A stretch of DNA of 64,000 nucleotides from JBEVNR01 sp040507985 (GTDB taxonomy: Bacteria > Pseudomonadota > Alphaproteobacteria > Rickettsiales > UBA6187), in contig JBEVNR010000057.1 in NCBI GenBank assembly GCA_040507985.1, positions 1 to 64,000 of the forward strand. Reading direction: 5' to 3'. Below the pieces are notes generated by a model, which saw only the letters and a list, made by a program, of their open reading frames with translations, was not told where the DNA came from and searched no databases. Position numbers and translations under genes: made by a program. Of this stretch, positions 16,407 to 25,600 are shown piece by piece (within the stretch, counting starts at the first letter, position 1; the number at the start of each line of letters is the position of its first letter).

Positions 16407-16964
16407 ATGGGCGCCGACGCCGTGATGAAAGACGCCGAACAACGCATGCAAGGGGCCGTCGCCGCGTGTCACCGCGACCTGCAAGGGATTCGCACCATGC
16501 GGGCGAATCCGTCATTGCTGGAAAACATCGCGGTCGAAGTCTACGGCACCCGCATGCCGATCAACCAGGTGGCGACCGTGACCGCTCCCGAGCCGCGCAT
16601 GCTGCTGGTGCAGGTGTGGGACGCGAAAAACGCCCCCGCCGTCAATAAGGCCATCGGCAATTCGTCGCTTGGGCTTAGCCCCATCGCCGAGGCGACCGTC
16701 ATTCGCGTTCCCTTGCCGGAAATGACCGAGCAACGCCGCCGCGAACTGGCGAAAGTCGCGATGCAATACGCGGAAAAAGGACGCGTGGCGGTGCGCAACG
16801 TCCGCCGCGACGTCTTAGACTCGCTGAAAAAGTTAGAGAAGTCCGGAGATATTTCGGAAGACGAATTGCGCGACTATTCCGACCAAGTGCAAAAAAAGAC
16901 CGACGCCGGCGTCAGCGACATCGACGCGCTCGCGAAAAAGAAAGAAGCCGACATTTTACAATAA
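16407..16964 (+). CDS. frr: Ribosome recycling factor
   Basis: The 185-residue protein splits post-termination ribosomes together with EF-G. The hallmark segments are present: IRTMRANPSLLENIAVEVYG, a central PEPRMLLVQVWD, RVPLPEMTEQRRRELAK, and VRNVRRDVLDSLKKLEK. Length is full. A strong AAGGAGG lies 5 bases before the ATG, overlapping the region just after the pyrH stop. The next gene starts 6 bases after the frr stop, so pyrH, frr, hisN and the yjdF-like gene form one transcription unit. Confidence 0.96.
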   Translation: MGADAVMKDAEQRMQGAVAACHRDLQGIRTMRANPSLLENIAVEVYGTRMPINQVATVTAPEPRMLLVQVWDAKNAPAVNKAIGNSSLGLSPIAEATVIRVPLPEMTEQRRRELAKVAMQYAEKGRVAVRNVRRDVLDSLKKLEKSGDISEDELRDYSDQVQKKTDAGVSDIDALAKKKEADILQ

Positions 16965-16970
16965 ATTCCC

Positions 16971-17789
16971 ATGGCCGACGCACGCCCCGCTTTGCCGCCT
17001 TTGCCGGAATTGCTCGCTTTCGTCCACCGCTTATGCGACGTGAGCGCGCGCATCGTCCGCAAGGCGCAAAGTGGCAACGTAAGCGTGACGCATAAGGACG
17101 ACGCCACCCCCGTGACGGAAACCGATACGCGGATCGAACATGCGTTGCGCAAGGAAATCGCCAAAAATTTTCCCGATCACGGCATTGTCGGAGAGGAATA
17201 TGGCTCTACGGAGGGAAACTCTCCCTATGCGTGGATCATCGACCCGATAGACGGCACGCTTTCTTTTATCACGGGAAGGCCGAATTACGGCACCCTCATT
17301 TGTTTTTCGGCTTACGGAACCCCACATGTCGGGGCGCTTAACCAACCCGACCTCAAGCGGCGATGGGTAGGGGTGACGGGAGGAGAAGCCGTGTGCAACG
17401 GTTCCCTCTTGCGCACGTCAAGCGTGAAGGACGTCGATAAGGCGATTATTGCCACCACGTCGCCCGATTATTTTTCGCCGGAAGAATTTGCGGCGTTCTC
17501 GCGGGTGCGCTCCGAAACCAAATATGCCGTCTACGGCGGGAATTGCCTTGATTACGCCATGCTCGCCCAGGGAAAAATCGATCTGGTCGTCGAGGCGGGA
17601 CTCAAGCCATACGACGTCGCCGCGCTCATGCCCATCGTCAGCGCCGCCGGCGGCACGATCACCGACTGGAGCGGGCGCGGAATTAATCTTTCCGACACGC
17701 GCATCAACGTTATCGCTGCCGCGAACCACGTATTGCACGAAAAGGCGATGATGGCGCTTCAGGATAAAGCGACGAAGGCTTCCCTATGA
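16971..17789 (+). CDS. hisN: Histidinol-phosphatase, inositol monophosphatase family
   Basis: The 272-residue protein has the magnesium-site motifs of the inositol monophosphatase superfamily: GEEYG around 74-78, IIDPIDGT at 89-96, and KPYDVAALMPIVSAAGG in the C-terminal part. The form DPIDGTLSFITGRPNYGTLI is typical of HisN, which dephosphorylates histidinol phosphate in histidine biosynthesis, rather than of SuhB. No other his gene is nearby, so a different sugar-phosphate or PAP substrate remains possible. The gene follows frr by 6 bases without its own strong binding site and overlaps the next gene by ATGA. Confidence 0.82.
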   Translation: MADARPALPPLPELLAFVHRLCDVSARIVRKAQSGNVSVTHKDDATPVTETDTRIEHALRKEIAKNFPDHGIVGEEYGSTEGNSPYAWIIDPIDGTLSFITGRPNYGTLICFSAYGTPHVGALNQPDLKRRWVGVTGGEAVCNGSLLRTSSVKDVDKAIIATTSPDYFSPEEFAAFSRVRSETKYAVYGGNCLDYAMLAQGKIDLVVEAGLKPYDVAALMPIVSAAGGTITDWSGRGINLSDTRINVIAAANHVLHEKAMMALQDKATKASL

Positions 17790-18412
17790 CAGGAATTTTT
17801 CCCGCCGTCGCGTGGATGAGCGTATACGCAAGCGTTTTTTTGTGGTCGGGATTTTCTCCCGTCGATAGGGCGACGTGGATCATGGAAGTCGCGCCGGCCA
17901 TCGTCGCGGCGGCGGCAATGGCGCTGACCTATAAAACATTTCGCCTCACTCCCCTGCTCTATTGGCTTATTCTCGCACATTGCGTCGTGTTGATGGTCGG
18001 CGGCAAATATACTTACGCGCACGTGCCCTTGTTCGACGACATAAAAGACGCGCTGGGCGGGGAGCGCAACAATTACGACAAGGTCGGGCATTTCATGCAG
18101 GGCTGCGTTCCCGTGTTGGTCGCGCGCGAGATTATCCTGCGCAAACGCGTCGTCTCCGGAAAATATTGGGCGGGATTTTTTTCGGCGTCGTTTTGCCTCG
18201 CCTTCAGCGCGCTGTACGAAATGATCGAATGGGGAGCGGCAGTCGCCCTCGGAAAGGGCGCCGACGCGTTTTTAGGCACGCAAGGCTATGCGTGGGACAC
18301 GCAATCGGACATGGCCTTCGCCCTTATCGGCGCCGTTTTCGGATTGCTCGCCTTTTCCCGCCTGCACGACGCGCAAATCACAAAACAGGGAACCGGCGCC
18401 GCGCCTATCTGA
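17786..18412 (+). CDS. YjdF/DUF2238 family inner-membrane protein
   Basis: The 208-residue protein has about five to six hydrophobic segments. It carries the DUF2238 features HVPLFDDIKDALGGERNNYDKVGHF, ALYEMIEWGAA and GYAWDTQSDM; the acidic and histidine residues in these loops are conserved in the family. Function is unknown. It starts inside the hisN stop (ATGA overlap), indicating translational coupling. Its stop overlaps by 8 bases the end of the convergent cysteine desulfurase gene. Confidence 0.82.
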   Translation: MTGIFPAVAWMSVYASVFLWSGFSPVDRATWIMEVAPAIVAAAAMALTYKTFRLTPLLYWLILAHCVVLMVGGKYTYAHVPLFDDIKDALGGERNNYDKVGHFMQGCVPVLVAREIILRKRVVSGKYWAGFFSASFCLAFSALYEMIEWGAAVALGKGADAFLGTQGYAWDTQSDMAFALIGAVFGLLAFSRLHDAQITKQGTGAAPI

Positions 18413-19529
18413 TTCTAAAGAAATATTTTTTCCAACTGTCGCACATAGCGTTGACGTCCGACTCTCTGACGCCGGAACCCAAGCTAACGCGAACGGCGAA
18501 GGGCGCCAAGTCTTTCCGCATGGAGGAGAGCGCCGCTCCGGGCGTCGCCGTTCCGGAGGAGCATGCCGACCCGTTGCTGACGGCGAACCCGTCCAAATCG
18601 AAATGCGCCAATTGCGTGTCGCTTGCGGCGCCGCGCGTGGCGAAACAGCTTGTATTCGGCAGGCGGGGAGTTTTTTCGGCAAAAACATAGACGGAATCGC
18701 CGCCTATTTCCTTTATGTGCCGCTCCATGGCGTCGCGCAAGGGCGCGCAGGCGAAAAATTCGGCGCGCACCTCGTCAATTCTTTCCGCCATATGGCCGAA
18801 AACCGCGACCGCCGGAACGTTTTCGGTGCCGGAGCGAGCGCGAAACTCTTGTCCGCCCCCGGCGACAAGCGGCGCCGGCGTCATGCCCGCCGGATAGACC
18901 AACGCCCCCGCGCCCGGCAATCCCCCGATTTTATGGGCGGAGAGCGTCGCCATGTCGGCTCCGCATTCCTTCATTGAAAACGCTATTTTTCCATAGGCTT
19001 GCGACGCGTCGGTATGGAAAAACGCCCCATGTTTCTTCGCGATCTCCGCTAACGGAGGCACGTCGCAGACGGCGCCGGTTTCGTTGTTCGCCGCCATAAC
19101 GGAAACGAGCGTCGCGCCTTCGGCTTGCCTGAGCGCCTCCTCCAGCGCCTCGAGGGAGATGCGCCCTTGTTCGTCCGAGGGGAGGACGAGCACGCGTTTC
19201 GCTCCGCATTCCGCCGCCGCCCGAACGGAGGGATGTTCCGTCGCGCCGACGACGATCGTCTCCCAACCAAAGCAGCGCATCGCCATGTTGTTTGCTTCCG
19301 TGCCGCCGGAGGTAAAAACGACGCGATGCGCCGGCGTCGCGCCTATCGACGCCGCAAGCGCTCGACGGGATTTTTCCAATCTTCCTTTCGCAATTCGCCC
19401 AAAGGAGTGCAGCGACGACGCGTTATGCGGACCGAAGGGAAGAATCTCGCTTTCCAAAAAACGCCTCGCCTCCGGATGGAGCGGGGCGCCGGCGTTATAG
19501 TCCATATAGACGGGCGCGCGCCTAGCCAT
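18405..19529 (-). CDS. Cysteine desulfurase (NifS/IscS family)
   Basis: This 374-residue PLP enzyme removes sulfur from cysteine for Fe-S clusters or tRNA thiolation. Visible are SGGTEANN (74-81), H99, D174, the PLP lysine K200 in LSAHKIGG, and the catalytic C323 in SNGSACSSG. The flexible-loop motif is the IscS/NifS type. The start MARRAPVYMDYNAGAP at 19529 overlaps the galU stop by 8 bases; an open extension to 19643 inside galU reads as non-family sequence. There is no iscU, iscA or iscR beside it, so it may serve tRNA modification or be a second copy. Confidence 0.9.
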   Translation of the reverse strand: MARRAPVYMDYNAGAPLHPEARRFLESEILPFGPHNASSLHSFGRIAKGRLEKSRRALAASIGATPAHRVVFTSGGTEANNMAMRCFGWETIVVGATEHPSVRAAAECGAKRVLVLPSDEQGRISLEALEEALRQAEGATLVSVMAANNETGAVCDVPPLAEIAKKHGAFFHTDASQAYGKIAFSMKECGADMATLSAHKIGGLPGAGALVYPAGMTPAPLVAGGGQEFRARSGTENVPAVAVFGHMAERIDEVRAEFFACAPLRDAMERHIKEIGGDSVYVFAEKTPRLPNTSCFATRGAASDTQLAHFDLDGFAVSNGSACSSGTATPGAALSSMRKDLAPFAVRVSLGSGVRESDVNAMCDSWKKYFFRIR

Positions 19530-20418
19530 ACAGCCGCGCGTAATATTTTTTGACGATCTCGGCGGTGGAGTCGCGCGTCTCCGGCCTCTCCAAGGCATAC
19601 GCAACGTTCGCCTCCAGAAAACCGCGCCTGCTGCCGCAATCAAAGCGCCTTCCCTCGAAGCGAAATCCGTAAAATGGGCAGTCGTTCACCATGTCTTGCA
19701 GCGAGTCGGTTAATTGTATTTCCCCCCCCTTCCCTTCCTTCAATTGATTGAGGTAGGAAAAAATTTTTGGCTGCAAAATATAGCGCCCCGTAATCGCCAG
19801 CCGGGACGGCGCCTCTTCCGGACGCGGTTTTTCCACCATCGCCGCAATCGGAACCAAGCGCGGCGAGTCGGTTATTTCCCCTTGCTTAGGGGTGATGATG
19901 CCGTACGAGGACGTTTCCTCCGGCCGCACTTCGTCGATGGCGATGACGCATGCGTCCGGATGCACCTCAAAGGCGTCCGCCATTTGCTTAAGCGCGCCCG
20001 GAGAATGCAGGAACATCTCGTCCGGCAACAGCAACGCGAACGGTTCGTCGCCGATAAGGTGGCGGGCGCACCAGACCGCATGCCCAAGCCCTTTGGGATC
20101 GTGCTGCGGCACGTAAGCGACCGCCGCTTTGTCGGGAATGGAGGCATAGACGTGTTTTAACCCTTCGTGCTTGTTCAAGCGCTTCAGGTTGGCCTGCAAT
20201 TCCACCGCGTGGTCGAAATGGTTGTTGATCGCTTCCTTATGGCGGCCGGTGATGAACACGCACTCTTCTATGCCGGCTTCCACCGCCTCTTCATAGGCAT
20301 ATTGGACGATAGGTTTCGACGCGACGGGCAGCATTTCCTTAGGAACGGATTTCGTCGCCGGCAAAAACCTTGTGCCAAGCCCTCCGACGGGAATGACGGC
20401 TTTACGTAAGCGGCCCAT
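19522..20418 (-). CDS. galU: UTP-glucose-1-phosphate uridylyltransferase
   Basis: The 298-residue nucleotidyltransferase makes UDP-glucose for exopolysaccharide, LPS and glycolipid synthesis. The N-terminal signature IPVGGLGTRFLPATKSVPKE is complete, as are LPVASKPIVQYAYEEA and the later VEKP and GEIQLTDSL segments. Length is full. It lies 32 bases after pcm and its last codons overlap the cysteine desulfurase start, so the four minus-strand genes are probably one operon read from the rpmG promoter. Confidence 0.95.
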   Translation of the reverse strand: MGRLRKAVIPVGGLGTRFLPATKSVPKEMLPVASKPIVQYAYEEAVEAGIEECVFITGRHKEAINNHFDHAVELQANLKRLNKHEGLKHVYASIPDKAAVAYVPQHDPKGLGHAVWCARHLIGDEPFALLLPDEMFLHSPGALKQMADAFEVHPDACVIAIDEVRPEETSSYGIITPKQGEITDSPRLVPIAAMVEKPRPEEAPSRLAITGRYILQPKIFSYLNQLKEGKGGEIQLTDSLQDMVNDCPFYGFRFEGRRFDCGSRRGFLEANVAYALERPETRDSTAEIVKKYYARLYG

Positions 20419-20450
20419 ACTATGCTTCCGTCCCTTTCGCTTACGTTACG

Positions 20451-21125
20451 CTACGCGCCGTATCGCGCGCCGGAGGCGTCGCCGCCCGGAATGGCGCGAA
20501 GGTGGCAACGCTCTTCATGGACGCAAGACATGGCGCCGCCGGCGTCTTTTCTTACCGTGACGACCGACGCCACGCCCTCGGCTGCGCGCTTAAAATACAC
20601 GAGGCGTCCGCCTTCCGCCAATTGCGGCACGACGGCGTCCGGGACGGCGTCGTATAGGCGGGTGCTATTGCAGAATATCACGTTATACGGGGCGCCGGAG
20701 GGATGGCCGCTCATGTAATCGGCGCCGTTTAAGATAAAGGCGTTACGCAACCCTAAATCGTAGAATCGTTGGTTGATGGAGGAACTATACGCCGATTCGC
20801 TCTCCAGTACGATCACCGACGCGGCAAGACGGGCAGCCATGGCGGCTTCGCATCCAAACCCTCCCCCCAAAAACAACATGGCGTCCGTAGGAAGCACGTG
20901 AAGCCGCTGCAATATTTTCGCAAAGGCCACGGGCGGCATGACAAATCCTCCCCCCACATAAGGCACAGCTTCGTCGGCGTAGGAAAGCGCGATCAGACGG
21001 CGAGGAAAGAACAAATGGCGCGGCGTCTTTTTAAACGCGTCAAGCACACGCAGGTCAACCACGCCTTCCGGCAATAATTGGCCGTGAATGGCGTTGATTT
21101 GCGCTTTTTCAAAAAATCCCTGCAT
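20451..21125 (-). CDS. pcm: Protein-L-isoaspartate O-methyltransferase-like protein
   Basis: The 224-residue protein has the PCMT layout: an N-terminal helix with VDLRVLDAFKKTPRHLFFP, then a Rossmann methyltransferase core. The SAM-binding glycine loop is present but unusual (FLGGGFGCEAAMAA in place of the common E-x-G-T-G-S-G-Y). The alphaproteobacterial subgroup often deviates in this way, and some members may not repair isoaspartate. It follows rpmG by 19 bases. Repair of damaged proteins is the family role; the substrate here is unproven. Confidence 0.78.
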   Translation of the reverse strand: MQGFFEKAQINAIHGQLLPEGVVDLRVLDAFKKTPRHLFFPRRLIALSYADEAVPYVGGGFVMPPVAFAKILQRLHVLPTDAMLFLGGGFGCEAAMAARLAASVIVLESESAYSSSINQRFYDLGLRNAFILNGADYMSGHPSGAPYNVIFCNSTRLYDAVPDAVVPQLAEGGRLVYFKRAAEGVASVVTVRKDAGGAMSCVHEERCHLRAIPGGDASGARYGA

Positions 21126-21144
21126 GACGGCAACCGATTGCGGC

Positions 21145-21321
21145 CTACGCTGTCGGGCTGGGAAGTTTTTTCTCGTTAAACACGACGTGGCGACGCAGTA
21201 TCGGATCGTATTTACGGAACGACAGTTTTCTTGTAATTTTTTTTGGGTTTTTATAAATGACTTTATAATACTCCGACTCGCTGCTTTTCAGCATAACTTT
21301 TACGACGTTTTTTTTCGCCAT
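21145..21321 (-). CDS. rpmG: 50S ribosomal protein L33 (bL33), cysteine-free form
   Basis: Translation of this short frame gives 58 residues beginning MAKKNVVKVMLKSSESEYY and containing KNPKKITRKLSFRKYDPILR followed by RHVVFNEKK, a clear bL33. It lacks the zinc-binding CxxC pairs, so it is the zinc-independent type. It is the first gene of the minus-strand cluster rpmG-pcm-galU-cysteine desulfurase and has a strong promoter upstream. Confidence 0.95.
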   Translation of the reverse strand: MAKKNVVKVMLKSSESEYYKVIYKNPKKITRKLSFRKYDPILRRHVVFNEKKLPSPTA

Positions 21322-21389
21322 GACGTAATCTCGTGGTGTTGTGTTCGGCCTTTTTCAGCGCGGCCTTTCGCGCAAGAAACCAGCATTAC

Positions 21390-21418
21390 TTATTAAACGA
21401 CCCGAGGAGTTTGGTCAA
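21390..21418 (-). promoter_or_regulatory. Sigma-70 promoter for rpmG
   Basis: On the minus strand TTGACC (21413-21418) and TAATAA (21390-21395) are separated by exactly 17 bases, close to consensus. The predicted leader to the rpmG ATG is about 60 bases. Confidence 0.65.
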
Positions 21419-21574
21419 GCCAAGTTTTAGCTTGCTTGCGCACGATCAAAAACTATTTGCCGATACCCGGAACAGTGGCTATAATGACTTTCAACTTCCT
21501 TCCTCTATTGATCGCCCGTCGCCGTCATCCCACTTAACCACCTTTCTCGCTTGCCAAGCGCGTTGCCTTACGTC

Positions 21575-22444
21575 ATGCCGACGTCTATCGCCTCCGTAGA
21601 AAAGGAGAAAATATGCCACAGATGCATTCACTCTCTTTCCCTCATAATGACTATTGTGGCCACTCTGGTTGCCGCATTTGGAATTGAATCCTACTACGTA
21701 ATACAACACCAAAACAAAAGCGGAGGGATGCCCCTTGACAAGTCTATTCCCTTGTTTTGGCTCATTCTTATTGTTGGCTCCGCTATTTATGATGTAATTT
21801 ACGCATTCAACTCCTATTATTCTCTTGTATATCACGCAAAACCATATACAAAAAAATCTACCGACCACCCCGAAAACTCTCGCCTCGAAGAATCCGGTAA
21901 ACCGGAAGAAAAAAATACCGCACAGACGCAAAACAAAGTGACTTACCAAGACCTTGCCGATTTTGCTATGACGCAATATTATTGGAAGAATTTTCCACAG
22001 CCTTTCACTTATCGTTTACGCTTTGTTTTATATGCCGTCCTTTGCCTTTTCGCCATGTGTTGTAATTCGTTCCGTTTTATGGCATGGCGAAACGCAATGA
22101 TCTTGGACGGAAAAGCAATACCGCTTCATCCAGATTGGTTTTTAGGATTCGGATGGACCATGACGTACATAACCATGTGTCGGGTTATTGGCGCTATACG
22201 CAGCTTTCCGAAATTTGCAACGGACATAAAGAACATTTCTGATGATGTTAGCGTACCGATTGATGAAAAACATCACAAAATGCTTAAGGAATCTTTTAAA
22301 AACCTAAGGCTATATGGAATCTTTTTATGTTTGGCGTTGCCTGGATTCATTATATCAAGCCTCCCGCTAGCAGCGGAACTTATTGAAGCAATCGTTTGCT
22401 GGACCACCATATGCTTCGCTATCGCCGTCATCAAGATATTCTAA
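21575..22444 (+). CDS. Orphan multi-pass membrane protein, about 289 residues
   Basis: No family recognised. There are five or so hydrophobic segments: SLIMTIVATLVAAFGI, IPLFWLILIVGSAIYDVIYA, YAVLCLFAMCCNSF, GWTMTYITMCRVI, and a C-terminal hairpin with GIFLCLALPGFIIS and IVCWTTICFAIAVI. A polar charged loop (residues about 95-135) separates the first two from the rest. GC content is visibly low. The start is unclear: ATG 21575 has no binding site, while a strong AAGGAG at 21602-21607 sits 3-4 bases before an in-frame ATA codon and an out-of-frame ATG. The next in-frame ATG is at 21647. It lies beside the 3' end of the giant gene on the opposite strand. Confidence 0.6.
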   Translation: MPTSIASVEKEKICHRCIHSLSLIMTIVATLVAAFGIESYYVIQHQNKSGGMPLDKSIPLFWLILIVGSAIYDVIYAFNSYYSLVYHAKPYTKKSTDHPENSRLEESGKPEEKNTAQTQNKVTYQDLADFAMTQYYWKNFPQPFTYRLRFVLYAVLCLFAMCCNSFRFMAWRNAMILDGKAIPLHPDWFLGFGWTMTYITMCRVIGAIRSFPKFATDIKNISDDVSVPIDEKHHKMLKESFKNLRLYGIFLCLALPGFIISSLPLAAELIEAIVCWTTICFAIAVIKIF

Positions 22445-22572
22445 CTGTGATTGTATGACGCAATACATCGCTAAGGGTGCGCAAGGTAAGTCTTTTTCGA
22501 TCATCTCCGCTTTTTTCCTTGCTTTGTCTTCCCTAGGCGCAGGTCGCCGTTTCCTTGATCTCCCGGATTCCG

Positions 22573-22602
22573 TCCTTACCTCGGCGTTAGGAGTGCTTTT
22601 TT
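22573..22602 (+). terminator. Weak terminator after the orphan membrane protein
   Basis: A stem TCCTTAC/GTTAGGA (22573-22579 with 22586-22592, one mismatch) is followed four bases later by six T residues. It lies between the convergent ends of the orphan gene and the giant gene. Confidence 0.35.
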
Positions 22603-22618
22603 AAAAAAATAAAAATAT

Positions 22619-25600
22619 TTACAACCCGTATTTTCCTCGTAAATACCCCATAATGGCCGCCTCGCTCTGGCCTTTAACGTGATTCTCGAAAATAATTGCT
22701 TCCGCGACGTCGTGGCTTGCCGTCGAGGCGTTGCCGCCGATATGCATGCCGAACGTCGTGTTCAGCGGCGGGAAAGAGGATAATCCCTTTGTCACCGATT
22801 GATTGACCGTCGACGACGCCGAACGTCGCACGAGCGTCGTCATGCCCATAAAGCGAGACGACGCGCTCACATAGGCATGGGTGACGACGGGCAACCCGAC
22901 GGAGTCGGAAAGATTCATCCGTACCGCCGATTCGCCCGTTATGTCAAGCGACGCGTGGCCGTAACGGTAGCCTACGCCTCCCGGAAGCGAAGGATTGGCG
23001 TAGCTTTCGGCGTAATTCTGTTCGTCAAGATAGAGCGACCAATAGCTTCCGCCGTAAGGAAGCGACAGGCCGATATTGCGCGCCGGGTCGCCGAAGGCGA
23101 TCAGGTTGTTCGGCGCACGCGTATTCTCCGTCGTCACCACGAACACGCTCAGCTCGCTTGCACTTGCGCCGAAGGGATCGGGAACGTCTAAACTCCGCGC
23201 CTTGCCGCTTTCGTAGGCGAAACGCAGCGCCGGCAACCCGCCGATCCCCGACCCTGCATAGGCGGGCCGCAAGGTCGGATCCGCTTGCGTCGCGTCGTTG
23301 CCCTTGCCGGATTTGTCGCGCCATATGGCGGGGCGAACGGACTGGTCGTAGCGCAGCGAGCCTTGGCAATAGGGATCGGAGGCGTCGAGCCATAATTTTA
23401 CCTCCGGCAAACCGCTTATGCCGCCGGGAGACGAGGAGGACAGGCATTCGCTCGTTTCGGGGTTGCGCACGATCGTAATTCCCCATTTCACGCCAAGATA
23501 ATCCTCCATCGCCGTCATTTGCGCCAGCGTCACGTTTTGGTCGCCGTAGGCCAATATTTCGCCGACGGCGCCGCTCCAGGTCGCGTACCCTGCAAGCGCT
23601 CCGGCGGCGCCCACCGCGTTCGATCCGTTCGCCTGCCCGCTGCGCGCGGGCGGGGAGTCGGCCATCCGTGTTATGCCGTTGGTGCGTATGCGGCGCATAT
23701 TCCCGTCGTAATACGCCGAAACGACAAAGGGTTGGCTCGTCGAAAACCCGAGGGCGCCGGCGGAGTAGGAACCTTTCCAGCTATTTTCGATCAGCGTCGC
23801 GCTGCGCATCGCGATGAAATTGCCGGCCATGTCGACGTCGGTGCGCCCTAAATTGAGCAGCCCCTGCGCCCGCGCCGTCTCCGCCGTCGCCACGGCGAAC
23901 AAGGCGTAGCGTCCGGCGCCGTTAAAGGCCGCGACGTTCGGCAATCCCATGTAATCGTTCGCTCCGTCGAACACCATCGCGGACTTGCCGGAGAGATACG
24001 ACTTGACGTATAGCGGACGGTAATTCGCCGTCGATTGCACCGCGTCGTTGCCGTTCCGCGACTTATCGCGCCATATGCCGGCCGCTTCGGCGTCGGAATA
24101 ATTGGCGAGCGTTCCCAAACATAGCGGGTCGTCTGCGTCCAGCCACACCGCCGGCGTTTGGGTCACGCCCGAAACGGAGGGCGACGCAGCCGACATACAT
24201 GGCGCCGTCGTCATGTCGTAGGCGGCAATCGCGTATTTCGTGCGCAAATAGCTTTCGAGCGACGCAATTTGCGTGCCGGTTAGGCTCGTGCCGGCATAGG
24301 CCAGGACTTCGCCGATTTTTCCGTCCCAATTGGAATATCCGTCCACGCCGCCAACGGAGAAACGTCCGCCCGCCTGGCCGTTGCGCGTTCCGACGCTTTC
24401 TTCCGCCAATTTTGCGCCGTTCACCCGCACCGATCGATTGAATCCGTCATAGGTCGCGCTAATAATAAAGGGAGAGGTGGGCGCAACGCTCACCGGCGCG
24501 TTGGTGCCGTCGGACCACCAGCTATTGCGCCATTCGTAGCCGGACGTTCCGCTCGCCAGCGCCAGCACGTTCGATTTGCCGGATTGCTGCGCGTGGTGGA
24601 AGGCGAGCAAGCCTTGCGCCCTCGTCACGTCGGCTTGCGCCGCCATGAACACGGCGTACACGTTCGCCCCTTCGAGCGCCGTCATCTCCGGAAGATCGAG
24701 CGCGTCGTCCGTGCCGTCGAAATTCATCGCGCCCTTACCGTTCGTCCAGCTTGCGACGTAGAGAGGGCGAGGAGAGGCGGAATCCCATTGCGCGGCGTCG
24801 TTGCCCTGGCCGGACTTGTCGCGCCATATGGTCACGGCGGCCCCATCGGCGTAGGCGGGAGAGGCCCCGCACAGCGTGTCCGATCCGTCCAGCCATAGTT
24901 TAAGCCCGGTCGTCACCCCCGTACCGCCCGGATTAGAGGAAGACGTGCATGCGCCTTGCGCGGGGGGCACGACGAACGCTCCCCATTTTTGGCCTAAATA
25001 ATTTTCCACGGACTTAGATTGCGTCGCGTTCAGCGCCCCTTTATAAAGTAAGACTTCTCCGACGTCGTTTTGCCCCCAGTAATTGTTCCGCACGTGGGAA
25101 ATATAATACACGTCGGGCGCGATCGTGGAGTTATTGGCGAACGGATCCTGCGCGATAAGGTTTTTATTGCGATAGACTTGCGCCTTTCCTGCGGCGAGTT
25201 GCAGGCGCCACACCGCCATGCCGGCGGCGAGCGCGCCCGACATGTTCACGTCGCCGTTATCCATGGCGACGGAGAACGTGCCGTCGGTCTGGCCGACAAG
25301 GAAGGACAGCCCGGCCGGTTCTTGCGCGACATAGCTATAGCTCGACGCTTTTTTGTCGAACGCGAATATCGCGTCGCTATCGGAGGCGCTATCGTAATTG
25401 CGCGAGGCAAGGAAGATCGTAGCCTCCCTTCCCGTCAGCGAGAACGCCATGTTGCCGCTCATCGCGTCGTCGACGCCATCGAACCGTATGACGGGCAATC
25501 CGTTCTCCATGTTCTTTTTGTAGGTGGGAGAACCGTTTTTCAGCGTCGCGTTATAGACGTTGCCGGACTTGTCGCGCCACAGATCGACCGCCGCCCCGTC

